DNA of 64,000 nt, taken from the NCBI GenBank assembly GCA_015233565.1, contig JADFXM010000007.1, positions 62,001 to 126,000 of the forward strand, in the 5' to 3' direction. This DNA is from Candidatus Rifleibacteriota bacterium. Its GTDB lineage: Bacteria; Muiribacteriota; Ozemobacteria; Ozemobacterales; Ozemobacteraceae. Below are positions 37,817 through 46,984 of the stretch, in pieces. Numbering within the stretch: position 1 is the stretch's first letter; each line of letters begins with the position of its first letter. Position numbers and translations under genes: made by a program. The notes under the pieces were generated by a model. That model was not told the origin of the DNA. It saw only the letters and a list, made by a program, of their open reading frames with translations, and made no database searches.

Positions 37817-39016
37817 TCAAATCTGAAAATGCAGAATATCGATTGCCTGAATTCCGTTATCTGTTCCAATCCAGAGAGTGGAATCAGGAGCTACAAATAT
37901 ACAGCGGATATTCAGTGAGTTGAGACCGTCCTTTTCCGAAAAAGTTCTGATTTTTTCATTTTTAAGGCAGGCTAATCCTTTGTTGGTGCCTATCCAGAGC
38001 GTGTCTTTAGACGCAGAAAGGCAATTGATTTTGTCGGAAGGCAACCCCTTAGAGGAATTGAAAACCTGCCAGACAGCTTTATTCCCGGTGTAAAGCTCGC
38101 GTGGAGCGGTGTTCAAACAGGCCAAGCCTTTGGGAGTTCCGACCCATTGCTTGTTTTGGAAAGAAGCCTGCGACAATATCCAGTTGTGGGGAAGGTTAGT
38201 CTGGAACATATCGACAGTTGCCCATGAATTCGGATCTGAGCCCATTTTTCCGAGGTCCCAGATGCTAAGTCCATCATCATTTCCACAAAAAACAAATGAA
38301 CCCGACCGGTTTAGAGAACCGATCCAGAGATCAGCCAGACCGCCGTTGGAAATTTTCTTGTCCAGTTCAAAGAATTTTCCATCGGGATTTTTGAAGGATA
38401 GGCCATTTTGAGTCCCGACCCACAAAATTTTTCCATCGAAAAGAAGCGAATAAATCATTTCATGAATGATTCCGTCTGCTTTACTATAGTTGGTAAAAGA
38501 CCTTCCATCTTCCGTGGAAAAGAGGCCGAAAAAAGTTCCGATCCAGAGTTTTGTGCCATCATGTGCCAACGAGGTGGCATTGGGAGCTGGAAATTTTCGG
38601 GAGTCCGAAGTGAGTAAAGTCAAAACCCCTTCTTTTATTTTCGCCAGTCCTTTTTCGTGGGCGGCCCATAGAACTCCGGTCGGGTCAATCAAAATAGCGT
38701 TTACAGGGGGAGTGCTAACAGAAAATTTTACGTTAGGAATGCCTGTTTTATTCTGACTGTCAGTTGGAATCAGTTGGGAAGCAGGATTTTCAGTAACTTG
38801 AGGGGTAATAGGTGAAACTGGGACAGGTTGAGAAATAATCGGGTTTGGAGCTGAGGTTTGTTGCTGATTTTGTATAGGAAGGGTGGAAACAGTGGGTTTA
38901 TCAGGATTTCCAGACCACTTAATGCTGTAAAAAAACAGGATGATTATCGCAAAGAGTGCAATGAAAATGTGAATATTACTCTGAGGTTTTCTTGAGAGGG
39001 GATGATTTTTTTTCAT
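37817..39016 (-). CDS. Membrane-anchored two-component-type beta-propeller protein
   Basis: A 399-residue protein with one N-terminal membrane helix (about 13-30), a Pro/Gln/Thr-rich linker (about 35-90), then a propeller built of regulator-propeller repeats. Each ends in a variant of LWIGTxxGL (LWAAHEKGL, LWIGTFFGL, LWVGTQNGL, QWVGTPKGL, LWIGTNKGL, LWIGTDNGI). Such repeats form the periplasmic sensor of hybrid two-component systems, but here no kinase domain is attached. Its ATG overlaps the TGA of the upstream binding protein gene (ATGA at 39013-39016), so the two are coupled and may form one sensing complex. Confidence 0.85.
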   Translation of the reverse strand: MKKNHPLSRKPQSNIHIFIALFAIIILFFYSIKWSGNPDKPTVSTLPIQNQQQTSAPNPIISQPVPVSPITPQVTENPASQLIPTDSQNKTGIPNVKFSVSTPPVNAILIDPTGVLWAAHEKGLAKIKEGVLTLLTSDSRKFPAPNATSLAHDGTKLWIGTFFGLFSTEDGRSFTNYSKADGIIHEMIYSLLFDGKILWVGTQNGLSFKNPDGKFFELDKKISNGGLADLWIGSLNRSGSFVFCGNDDGLSIWDLGKMGSDPNSWATVDMFQTNLPHNWILSQASFQNKQWVGTPKGLACLNTAPRELYTGNKAVWQVFNSSKGLPSDKINCLSASKDTLWIGTNKGLACLKNEKIRTFSEKDGLNSLNIRCIFVAPDSTLWIGTDNGIQAIDILHFQI

Positions 39017-40152
39017 TGGATTTCTCCAATGGGGAGTGGATTAAAAGCGCCGTTTTTCACCCGTGCAAGTTGTACAGGACGGGTTTCGTTGCCTGTTTCA
39101 TCGAATCCACCCTTGCCAATTGTACCATCATAGGATTTGATTCTTATCAAGGCATCGCGAAGTTTTTCGCTGGTGCCATCGGAGTTGGCGAGTGCCATTC
39201 CCACGAGTCGCATTGCATCATAGCCATGCGCGGCAAAAGAGTCGGGGTCTTCCTGGTAAGCTTTGCGATAACTTTCAATGAATTTTGTTGCTTCAAGACC
39301 TCCCCGCGATGGATCGAACGGATAGGTTAAAACCGTATTTTCCGCAGCTGGGCCGGCCAGGTCCAAAAAAGCCGGAAGTGCCATTCCGTCTCCCCCGAAA
39401 ACCGGAACATTCAAATTTGCCTCCCGGGCATGTCTTAAAATTAATGCTGATTCCCGGAAGAGACCCCAGATTACCAAGCCGTCAGGAGCAAATTTCCTGA
39501 TTTTTTCTATTTGGTCCCGGAAGTTTGATGCGCCCCCGGAATATGGTTCCATAGCAACAATTTGTTGCCCCAGTTTTTCTGCGACTTTTTTGTAGGTACG
39601 TGCCCCTTCAGAACCATATTTATTGTCATCGTGTATTATTGCCATTCGTCGGAGATTCATTTTTCCACTTGTCAATCCGGCTAGTTCTGCTGCTTGAGTA
39701 TTGTCATCTGCTAGGCAGCGGAATGTATAGGAAAAATTTACTCGCGTAATGAATGGATTGGTACTGACTGCAGTAATCATCGGAATTTTAGCCATTTCGC
39801 AAACTCGCTGAATATTCATTGTGTTATCTGAACTTATGGCACCGATTATTACAAAAGCCCCTTTTTTGTAGATCAAATCACGGGCGGCTTCGGCTGCAAC
39901 TATTTTATCATTCTTATCATCAATTGGAATAACTTCAATTGTGCGTCCAGCAGCTGAGTTGGATTTATTGATTATGGAGGCGGCAAGTAAAACGCCATTT
40001 TTTTGAGCTTTTCCATAAGGGGATGCCGGGCCGGTTAGTGGACCGATTACTCCCACAATGAACCTGGGCTTCTTGTTTCCCCATATGAAAAACAAGCCAA
40101 GTATTGTTAGAAGTAAGGCGATAACTGGAAGAAAAAATGTGTTATTCTTCAT
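39013..40152 (-). CDS. Branched-chain-amino-acid-type (Peripla_BP_6) binding protein, orphan
   Basis: A 379-residue binding protein with an uncleaved-looking N-terminal helix (FFLPVIALLLTILGLFFIW). Family blocks are VGVIGPLTGPASPYGKAQKNG, GRTIEVIPIDDKND, GAFVIIGAISSDNTM, AKIPMITAVSTNPF, RMAIIHDDNKYGSEGA and ESYRKAYQEDPDSFAAHGYDA. Relatives bind amino acids or amides for ABC importers. No permease or ATPase gene is nearby. The start at 40152 has GGAGGG eight bases upstream. It heads the run with the propeller, ligA, the cyclase and the TAXI protein. Confidence 0.87.
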   Translation of the reverse strand: MKNNTFFLPVIALLLTILGLFFIWGNKKPRFIVGVIGPLTGPASPYGKAQKNGVLLAASIINKSNSAAGRTIEVIPIDDKNDKIVAAEAARDLIYKKGAFVIIGAISSDNTMNIQRVCEMAKIPMITAVSTNPFITRVNFSYTFRCLADDNTQAAELAGLTSGKMNLRRMAIIHDDNKYGSEGARTYKKVAEKLGQQIVAMEPYSGGASNFRDQIEKIRKFAPDGLVIWGLFRESALILRHAREANLNVPVFGGDGMALPAFLDLAGPAAENTVLTYPFDPSRGGLEATKFIESYRKAYQEDPDSFAAHGYDAMRLVGMALANSDGTSEKLRDALIRIKSYDGTIGKGGFDETGNETRPVQLARVKNGAFNPLPIGEIQ

Positions 40153-40258
40153 TTTTTGCAATCCCTCCATGACTATGAATCCCGTGGTAATGTGAGATTT
40201 ACTAATTGGTATTTTCCCATAATGTGTCCTTTAGAACAGTACAATACTTTCATTTTTC

Positions 40259-40624
40259 TTACCCGCATGCATCTTTGATGAAAGGTATCATGAACATGAA
40301 AAGACTTATAAAAGCTGCCAGCGAGAAAAAGAAAATCAGCGAGAAAAAGAAAAATGGGGCTTCCTTGACCACTTTCTTAACCAACTCTCCTTCTTCCTCA
40401 GAAATTATTGCAATCTTTTTTGTCAGCCTGTCATAGAATAAAAAAGTCAGGCTGCCAAGGCCAAGAAATCCAAAGCAAAAGCCAAAACCTATCGCAAAAA
40501 AAGGAGTATGGGGATGATAGGGAGCTGCAGAAAAGAGGGCATAAGCCAACAAGAGGCTGCATGCCAAAAGAAGCGTGAAAGCGAAGGTCATGGAAAAAAA
40601 CCAGTACCAGAGAAATTCTTTCAT
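40259..40624 (-). CDS. Small membrane protein, three helices
   Basis: A 121-residue hydrophobic protein with helices at about 4-32, 40-62 and 88-115, and a charged loop (LTKKIAIISEEEGELVKKVVKEAP) between the second and third. No family is recognised. It is followed after about 100 bases by the binding-protein operon on the same strand and may be its first member. No strong ribosome site is seen. Confidence 0.6.
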   Translation of the reverse strand: MKEFLWYWFFSMTFAFTLLLACSLLLAYALFSAAPYHPHTPFFAIGFGFCFGFLGLGSLTFLFYDRLTKKIAIISEEEGELVKKVVKEAPFFFFSLIFFFSLAAFISLFMFMIPFIKDACG

Positions 40625-40799
40625 ATTTCACGAACTTGTTCTATCATCTTAGAACACCGATTTTCAAAAAATTAGTCAAATCCAAAAGATGGACATATCG
40701 ATTTTCCGGTGCTTCGGGTCAGCTCAGCAACCAGTTTTTCGCCCCCTCGCAAAGCGGTAATGATTTTTTGACTCCCGAATTTAGATTTGTCATACTTAA

Positions 40800-41156
40800 T
40801 CAAAGCGTTTTTTGTTTTTTCCAAACCCCGTTGAATTCCTCGGATGGGTATTTCACCGCGTTTTTCTTCATTTTTTCCGAAAGAGTTTTGGAAATGTCAA
40901 TTTTCAAAGTATTTGCGAGGCTGATCAAATAGGCCATTACATCAGCCATTTCTTCGCCGATTTCAGTTATTTTTTCGGGTTGATCAGCTAGTGAGGCATC
41001 AGGTTCCCATTGAAAGTGCTCAAGGAGCTCAGCAGCTTCAATTGCAACCGACACTGCCAAATTTCTGGGGGAGTGAAATTTTTTCCAGTTGCGGGCTTCA
41101 ATGAATCCTTCAACGAGATTTTTCAGCTCTTGTACAGTGGTTTGTTGGTCGTTCAT
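40800..41156 (-). CDS. MazG-like nucleotide pyrophosphohydrolase
   Basis: A 118-residue all-helical house-cleaning hydrolase. The Mg-binding pattern is seen in AIEAAELLEHFQW and EIGEEMADVMAYLISLA (EExxE plus ExxD), with KNAVKYPSEE at the C-terminus as in the RS21-C6/dCTP pyrophosphatase branch. It should hydrolyse non-canonical or excess dNTPs in the cytoplasm. It stands alone, just upstream of the small membrane protein gene. Confidence 0.85.
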   Translation of the reverse strand: MNDQQTTVQELKNLVEGFIEARNWKKFHSPRNLAVSVAIEAAELLEHFQWEPDASLADQPEKITEIGEEMADVMAYLISLANTLKIDISKTLSEKMKKNAVKYPSEEFNGVWKKQKTL

Positions 41157-41278
41157 TTGGTTAGGCTACTTCATCTTTTTTAATTTAGAGGACTATGATA
41201 TCCCGCTCTGAACCAGAACGCAAGTAACATTTTCAGACAGCAGGGAAAACAAAAAAAATTAAGCAATTTTGAATACTT

Positions 41279-41681
41279 GAGCGAAAAAGAGTAAAACCAC
41301 TTGACTTCTAAAACTGCATCAACACAAGTGCAGAAAGTTTGGAAAAAATATATTTTCGGAAAGTTTTTTAATTGCTTGTTAGTTGCCAGTGTCAATACAG
41401 GGCAAACGCACTAAAACCATCGAGATCTACTATTTAAGCTAGTCTCAGGAATTTGGACACAGGTAATTTTTTTCTCAAATTTTACAATATTCATGTTTGT
41501 TTCAGGAATTTAAACACGTTTGCCCTGAAGGTGTGAAAAAATATGGGTATTCATCAAAGTACAACATGTGGGAGAGCCGTTAGCAAAAGATTGAGATATT
41601 TTTCACAGCCATTTTTGACCGAATTTTGACATTTTTTCACAGCTTCCCTGAGTGTCAATACTAAGTTGCTCTTTGTTGCTG
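41279..41681. repeat. Family D MITE-like element, copy 4, split by a family B unit
   Basis: The element starts GAGCGAAAAAGAGTAAAA and ends GTTGCTCTTTGTTGCTG, flanked by the perfect 9-bp repeat TGAATACTT (41270-41278 and 41682-41690). A 253-bp family B unit is inserted at 41398-41650. Removing it and one duplication restores the D sequence (GCCAGTGTCAATACTAAG). Confidence 0.92.
41398..41650. repeat. Family B MITE-like unit, copy 2 (253 bp)
   Basis: The unit runs CAGGGCAAACGCAC to CACAGCTTCCCTG and is flanked by the perfect 10-bp repeat AGTGTCAATA (41388-41397 and 41651-41660). It consists of a 130-bp segment (41398-41527, bounded by CAGGGCAAACG / CGTTTGCCCTG) followed by the GTGTGAAAAA arm (41528-41650). 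The 130-bp segment is flipped relative to 14395-14647, while the arm is collinear. Confidence 0.92.
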
Positions 41682-41735
41682 TGAATACTTTATCCTATTT
41701 GATGTGATCTCAGTTATCGAAAAGTGTCGAAACTG

Positions 41736-42659
41736 TCATTTTTCCTTTTTTTCCTCAACTTTTTTTTCACCTGAAGGTTCCGATTTCGCTGCGCCATAAA
41801 GGGTCAAAACTTCATCAACCAGCGCCTGGTCTGCCTCTGTTGATTTTCCTTCAATTCTTAGTTCACGATAACTTTTTCCAAGCTCCTCAACTTTTTCAGC
41901 AGAAGGCTTTAGCTCCTTGGACAACTCAGCATAAGTCTTTCCCATGGTTCCAAGACTTAAAATTCCTAATAAAATAGAAGCTATCCAGGCAATGCGAACC
42001 CTTAATAGAAGTGCAATTGAAGCAATAACGATACCTATTTCAGCGAAAAGTTGCGCTTGTTCGTAGGATTCCTGGCCTTCCAGATGGGCCTTGACGACCG
42101 GATTAAAAGAATCCACCCATTCACCGGCTGCCTGGGATTCAGCATAGTAGCGATTTATAGTTCTTCCAAGGAGAAGCATGTCATCTTTTCGGGGGGGAAA
42201 TTTTTCCAGAAGATTTTTTCCGACAAGCCGAGTTGCTCGAATTGCAGTGGTTACGCCTACTTCTGCGCCCGGGTTTTTTTTCACTTCGACCATAGATTCT
42301 TCTTCAATCTTCTTGAGTTGACCTTCAAAAAGCTCAAGTGCTCCTGGTGCAAGTGTGGCATGAATTTGTCGCAAACTAATAACCGCTGTTCGATGTTTGA
42401 TATCTTGAGCCTGGTATTTTGCATGAGCATGTTGCTGTTCGACCATGGTTTTTACCAGTTCAGTTCTTTCTCCTCCGACCTTCGCTGCTGAGAAAGCCAA
42501 TAAAACTCCTAGCATTGCCATTGTGATCCCAACATAGGTTGGGAATCTATCTGCTGTGCGTCGACCGTGGTCTGTGGAATTCTCGGGTTCATGATGGTCG
42601 TGTCCACCGGCATGAGCAGCATGTTCCATTTGTTCCAGAATTTCAGTAGGATTTTCCAT
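41736..42659 (-). CDS. DUF4337-like membrane protein
   Basis: A 307-residue protein beginning with a His-rich stretch (GGHDHHEPENSTDHGRR) and a first helix (about 40-60, YVGITMAMLGVLLAFSAAKVG). A long helical soluble region with ELVKTMVEQQHAHAKYQAQDIKHR follows, then two close helices (about 210-255). The pattern resembles DUF4337; the function is unknown. GGAGAC precedes the ATG at 42659 by seven bases. The C-terminus is Lys/Glu-rich. Confidence 0.75.
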   Translation of the reverse strand: MENPTEILEQMEHAAHAGGHDHHEPENSTDHGRRTADRFPTYVGITMAMLGVLLAFSAAKVGGERTELVKTMVEQQHAHAKYQAQDIKHRTAVISLRQIHATLAPGALELFEGQLKKIEEESMVEVKKNPGAEVGVTTAIRATRLVGKNLLEKFPPRKDDMLLLGRTINRYYAESQAAGEWVDSFNPVVKAHLEGQESYEQAQLFAEIGIVIASIALLLRVRIAWIASILLGILSLGTMGKTYAELSKELKPSAEKVEELGKSYRELRIEGKSTEADQALVDEVLTLYGAAKSEPSGEKKVEEKKEK

Positions 42660-42921
42660 TAAATGTCTCCATTGTTTTGTGATTTGACAGTTTAACAATT
42701 TTTTTAAAAATTACATTAAAGTCGGCATTCATCCCTTGTTGTTATCAGTGAAATAGCTTAAACATTATTCCGGTAAAATTTTCGACAAATCGTTGGAAAA
42801 GAAAGAAGACTACCAATTTATAAAACAATCAGAATAATACTGGAACAAATCTGTAGGACAAACTTGGCAAAAAGCCAGTTCGGAGCATATCTGATTGACT
42901 ATTTTTATGTGCTTTAGATTC

Positions 42922-45648
42922 TTATTTCTTATTGTTTTCATGGAGATTGCGCCGAAATAGTTCAAAAAGTTGAGAACGTTGAAAAGGTTTGGAAATTTTG
43001 TCGTTAAATCCATATTGGGTTGGATTGGCCATGATCGGATCCTGTGAATAGCCACTTGAAACAAAGACAGTTAAAGTTTGATCAGTTTTTCGCAATTCGT
43101 TTATTGCTTCTTTTCCACCCATTTCTCCGGGTATCGTTAAGTCCATTATTACAGCAGTAAAGGGTTTCCCTTGCAAAGAAAAATCTTTAATCATATTTAG
43201 CGCTTCAGTTCCATTTTGAGCAAATTCGACTTCGTAACCGAGGTCTTTAAGCAATTCGCCGGTTGTTTCTCTAATGCTTTCTTCGTCGTCCATTATTAGT
43301 ACGTGCCCTTTTCCCTGAAAAGCAAAATTAGCGTTAAGTTCTTTTTCAGAATAAGCATTAACAGATGCCGGAAGGAAGATGTGAAAGGTAGTACCTTTGT
43401 CAATGGTTGATTCAACCGTTATGTCACCTTCGTGTTTTTTAATAATCGAATAAGCTGTGGCCAGTCCAAGGCCATTTCCTTTCTGCTTCGTGGTAAAAAA
43501 CGGGTCAAAAATTCGCTGAACAATGCTTGGTGGAATTCCAATTCCGGAATCTTTGAAGGTGATGTGGATATATTTTTTGGTGGCAGGTAAGGTAAAAAAA
43601 GCAGGGGAAGAAGATAAATTTTTTGCAGTAATAAAGAGTTTGCCACCCATTGGCATGGCTTGAATGGCATTGATGACAATATTGTCCACAACCTGGCCAA
43701 TCTGATTTACATCATAGTCACATGACCAGAGATCTTCGGCCATATCAAATGAACAGGAACAATTCGAACCGCTCAAAGCAAACGTTGTTACTTCCATAAT
43801 TACAGGGCCAAGAGAAGCCGTTTTTTTGCAGGGAGCACCACCTTTGGAAAAGGTAAGAAGCTGATGGGTAAGATTTTTTGCCCTGGAAAATGTTTTAAGC
43901 GCTTTGTCAAGATATTCGCTGATTTTATCTGATTTAGTACATTGGGTTTTTGCGAGGTCAATATAACCAAACATTCCGCCTAGTAGGTTATTAAAATCAT
44001 GTGCAATACCACCGGCCAGAATACCGAGTGATTCGAGTTTATCGGTTCTTTGGGCATTTTCAAATAACTTTTGTTTTTCTGTAATGTCTCGGAAAACCAG
44101 GACGATTCCGATAATCTGGCTTCTTCTGTCACGAATAGGTGCGCCACTGTCAGCGATTATGTATTCGCGCTTGCTTTTGCTGACAAGCAGCGTGTGGTTG
44201 GCAAGTTCGACGACACTTCCGGTTTTCAATACTTTGTGGACCGGGTTTTCATGAGGTTTCCGGGTTATTTCACTGATAATTTGGAAGACTTCTTCCAGGG
44301 GTTTTCCTATTGTTTCATGTCTCTTCCAGCCGGTTAATTCTTCTGCGGTTTTATTAATATCCGTGATTCGTCCTTCTACATCGGTGGTTATTACGCCATC
44401 TCCTATACTTCGCAACGTTACCGCCAACCGTTCTTTTTCTGCTGCTATAGTATCTTCGGCTTTTTTCAGGTCGGTGATGTCCCAGATAAGGCCATTCAGT
44501 CTTAGTGGCTGTCCGGATTTATCGCGTGATAGTCTTCCACGTGCAGTTATATGATGAACGCTCTTATCCTTCCAGATTACCCGATAAACCGGTTGATAAA
44601 GTTCATCGTTTTCAAGAGCTCTATTTAAGGAATTTTTAACGACCTCCATGTCTTCAGGATGGAGAATATCAAAAAATTCTTTGGCAGTATCTTTAAAGGT
44701 CAGAGGATCGATGCCCAAAAGACGGCAGACTTGCTCGTCGAAATAACGTTTATCTTCCACGATGTCCCAATACCAGGTTCCCATGTTCAAAGAGCGCAAG
44801 GCAAATTCAAGCCTTGATTTATTCTCCAAAAGTGCTTCCTTAGTTTGTTTTCGCTCAGTAATGTCTAATAATAGCCCTGTCCAGATTCTGTCACCATTTG
44901 GTTGGGTTTTTGGTCTGGATTCAAAATGAACCCAGCGAATCTGGCCTTTTACAATTATTCGCCCTTCCCATTCAAAACGTTGTAAAGTTTTGTCACTAGA
45001 ATTATTCTTTGCAATCCATTCTTGATATTCGTCAGGATGAATAAGTTTCATTGTCAGCATTGGATCTGCAAGGTGTTCCTCACGGGTATGGCCTGTGATA
45101 AAGCAATATCTGTCGTTGACGAATTCATAAACATACTTTGGTTCAGGAAATTCAAAACCTCCGGGTATTACTCTGATCTGATAAATTCCTGCGGTTTGAG
45201 TGGAAAGAATTCCCTCATAAAGCTCATTGGTCTCTCTAACAAGCTCCGTTACTCTTTTTCGCTCGGTAATATCAAGGAAAATAATAGCAAAGCGATTTTT
45301 TTCAGGGCTGTAAGCGGTTATTTCATAATGCTTTCCTAATCCACCATTGTAATTTTCAAATTTAATACTTTCCCCAGTCATGGCTACTTTGGCATATCTT
45401 TCGATCCAAATGGGTTCGGTATCCGGTAAAACTTGTAGGACGGTTTTCCCGATTATGTCTTTTGCCTTTAAACCTGTCAGTCGTTCAAAAGCTGGGTTAA
45501 CGGCTAAAAATCGGTAATCAATCGGTTTGTTCTTTGTGTCAAAGATAATTTCATGGAGCGCAAAGCCTTCCGGGAGATGGTTGAAAAGCATCTGATATTC
45601 AGTTTTGGGATCTTTAACAATCTTGTTCACATTTAAATTTTTTTCCAA
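42922..45648 (-). CDS. Multi-PAS hybrid histidine kinase
   Basis: A soluble 908-residue kinase with four PAS/PAC units (about 16-130, 140-270, 280-395 and 400-525; PAC ends FLDITERKRV, LLDITERKQT, IWDITDLKKA and FRDITEKQKL). HisKA with LGILAGGIAHDFNNLLGG (about 546) and an HATPase domain (GNGLGLATAYSIIKKH) follow. A C-terminal receiver (about 785-905) has VLIMDDEESIRE, VIMDLTIPGEMGG and DKISKPFQ. The start is a TTG at 45648 with AGGAGAG six bases upstream. It lies downstream of phoU on the same strand, but beyond a terminator, so it is probably not part of the phosphate operon. Confidence 0.93.
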   Translation of the reverse strand: MEKNLNVNKIVKDPKTEYQMLFNHLPEGFALHEIIFDTKNKPIDYRFLAVNPAFERLTGLKAKDIIGKTVLQVLPDTEPIWIERYAKVAMTGESIKFENYNGGLGKHYEITAYSPEKNRFAIIFLDITERKRVTELVRETNELYEGILSTQTAGIYQIRVIPGGFEFPEPKYVYEFVNDRYCFITGHTREEHLADPMLTMKLIHPDEYQEWIAKNNSSDKTLQRFEWEGRIIVKGQIRWVHFESRPKTQPNGDRIWTGLLLDITERKQTKEALLENKSRLEFALRSLNMGTWYWDIVEDKRYFDEQVCRLLGIDPLTFKDTAKEFFDILHPEDMEVVKNSLNRALENDELYQPVYRVIWKDKSVHHITARGRLSRDKSGQPLRLNGLIWDITDLKKAEDTIAAEKERLAVTLRSIGDGVITTDVEGRITDINKTAEELTGWKRHETIGKPLEEVFQIISEITRKPHENPVHKVLKTGSVVELANHTLLVSKSKREYIIADSGAPIRDRRSQIIGIVLVFRDITEKQKLFENAQRTDKLESLGILAGGIAHDFNNLLGGMFGYIDLAKTQCTKSDKISEYLDKALKTFSRAKNLTHQLLTFSKGGAPCKKTASLGPVIMEVTTFALSGSNCSCSFDMAEDLWSCDYDVNQIGQVVDNIVINAIQAMPMGGKLFITAKNLSSSPAFFTLPATKKYIHITFKDSGIGIPPSIVQRIFDPFFTTKQKGNGLGLATAYSIIKKHEGDITVESTIDKGTTFHIFLPASVNAYSEKELNANFAFQGKGHVLIMDDEESIRETTGELLKDLGYEVEFAQNGTEALNMIKDFSLQGKPFTAVIMDLTIPGEMGGKEAINELRKTDQTLTVFVSSGYSQDPIMANPTQYGFNDKISKPFQRSQLFELFRRNLHENNKK

Positions 45649-45968
45649 AATATCTCTCCTAAGGTTTTTACAAACTTTACCAATTTTTATTTATGAAAAA
45701 TTTACCCATTACCGATTAATGCAGATTTCTACAAAAGGATTGAGAATTGATACCCTATTTTGCAAGAAACTCTCCTGATGAAATTTTTTTTCTTAATAAG
45801 CGAGTAAGATCATTGATCGCAGAAAAGAAAATACCATTTGATCCTATCCGTGTGAATTTGTGTTCACCAATTATTTACACAATATCTTGGTTTAAAGCTT
45901 TCTTCATCCCTCAGCTTTTCGATTACCAAAAAGTATTTCTAAATTTATCATACCAACATAGAATTTTC

Positions 45969-46000
45969 CAAAAAAAAAAAATTTCCCAGCATGGGAAATT
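45969..46000 (-). terminator. Intrinsic terminator downstream of phoU
   Basis: On the minus strand the stem AATTTCCC / GGGAAATT with the loop ATGCT is followed by a run of about twelve T. It lies about 285 bases after the phoU stop codon and is the only strong terminator after the pst operon. Confidence 0.85.
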
Positions 46001-46040
46001 AAAGTGTTTTTTAAGCTTACAGCCCAAAATAATTAAAAAT

Positions 46041-46253
46041 CAATGATACATACGAATACTAAATCGTGAAAACCAAATTTGAGAACCAGCATCAAATCAT
46101 GATCGATTTTTGCAATCTGGATAGGTCTTATACCAATAATTAAAAGTAATCACGCAAATTTACTGGTTTGATCAAGCCTCTGGCGCTGTAAACCGTCTAA
46201 AAAGTTACGTTATTATTTTGTGGGATTGGTCTCAGCAATTATGCGTAACATTG
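46041..46253. repeat. Family F repeat, copy 1, split by a short family C element
   Basis: The sequence CAATGATACATACG through AGCAATTATGCGTAACATTG matches 61244-61352, but is interrupted at 46141-46230. Common blocks include GAGAACCAGCATCAAATCATG and ATCGATTTTTGCAAT. The ends form a weak inverted pair, CAATnnTACG. It is non-coding. Confidence 0.7.
46141..46230. repeat. Family C MITE-like element, short variant
   Basis: A 90-bp insertion with termini TACCAATAATTAAAAG and GTGGGATTGGT. Its empty site is preserved in the window at 61329-61333 (AGGTCTAAGCAATTATG), where the flanking family F sequence is uninterrupted. The left flank ends in TTA, as at full-length C elements; the right flank is altered. 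Confidence 0.75.
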
Positions 46254-46284
46254 TTAAAGATGAAGAGTGTGAGACTTCACCGTC

Positions 46285-46971
46285 TCATTGCTTAATTTTG
46301 GGATGTCCCTCTGGGAAAGTTGGTTTATGTCTGACAATTATTCCTTCCACCAGGTAAATTACGTCTTCAGCTATATTGGTGGCATAATCTGCAACTCTTT
46401 CCAAATGTCGGCTCACTGATAGGTAGCTAAGCAGACTATCGATTTGGTCCGGTTTCTTTTTCCCTTCCGCTCCGATATAGAGGTACATTTGACGATTTAT
46501 CTGATCAACTTCGTCGTCTGAATTTCGGACTTTTTTTGCGAGATCAGCATCGAGTCTCATAAGTGAATCCAAACTGTCTTTTAGCATGGACAAAGATTTG
46601 CGTCGTATTTCTGCAAAATCAAAAGACAGATTAATAGGAGGTTTATCACATAGAAACAATGTCCGCTCAGCAATGTTAACCGCTAAATCACCTATTCGTT
46701 CGAGATCAATATTAATTTTCAGTGCTGAGATAATGATTCGGAGATCTATTGCGACAGGTTGATGAAGAGCAAGAATTTTTAAGCATTCCTCCTCAATTTC
46801 GACTTCAGCCTGGTCAATTTCAAAGTCAGAATCGATTATCTTCTGAGCTGTTTCAGAGTCAAGATCCTCAAGAGATTTTACTGCCCGGTGAATCTGTGTT
46901 TCAACGAGTCCGGCCAGTGCTAAGATTCTTATTTTGAGTTTCTCAATTTCAGTTGAAAGATGTTTTGACAT
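46285..46971 (-). CDS. phoU: Phosphate transport system regulator PhoU
   Basis: A 228-residue protein with two three-helix PhoU repeats, each with an acidic metal site: SDFEIDQAEVEIEEECLKILA with RIGDLAVNIAERTLFL, and SDDEVDQINRQMY with HLERVADYATNIAEDVIYL. PhoU restrains phosphate uptake and damps PhoR signalling when phosphate is ample. AGGAGC precedes the ATG. It follows pstB by 13 bases and is the last gene of the pst operon. Confidence 0.96.
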   Translation of the reverse strand: MSKHLSTEIEKLKIRILALAGLVETQIHRAVKSLEDLDSETAQKIIDSDFEIDQAEVEIEEECLKILALHQPVAIDLRIIISALKINIDLERIGDLAVNIAERTLFLCDKPPINLSFDFAEIRRKSLSMLKDSLDSLMRLDADLAKKVRNSDDEVDQINRQMYLYIGAEGKKKPDQIDSLLSYLSVSRHLERVADYATNIAEDVIYLVEGIIVRHKPTFPEGHPKIKQ

Positions 46972-46984
46972 TTAATTGCTCCTG

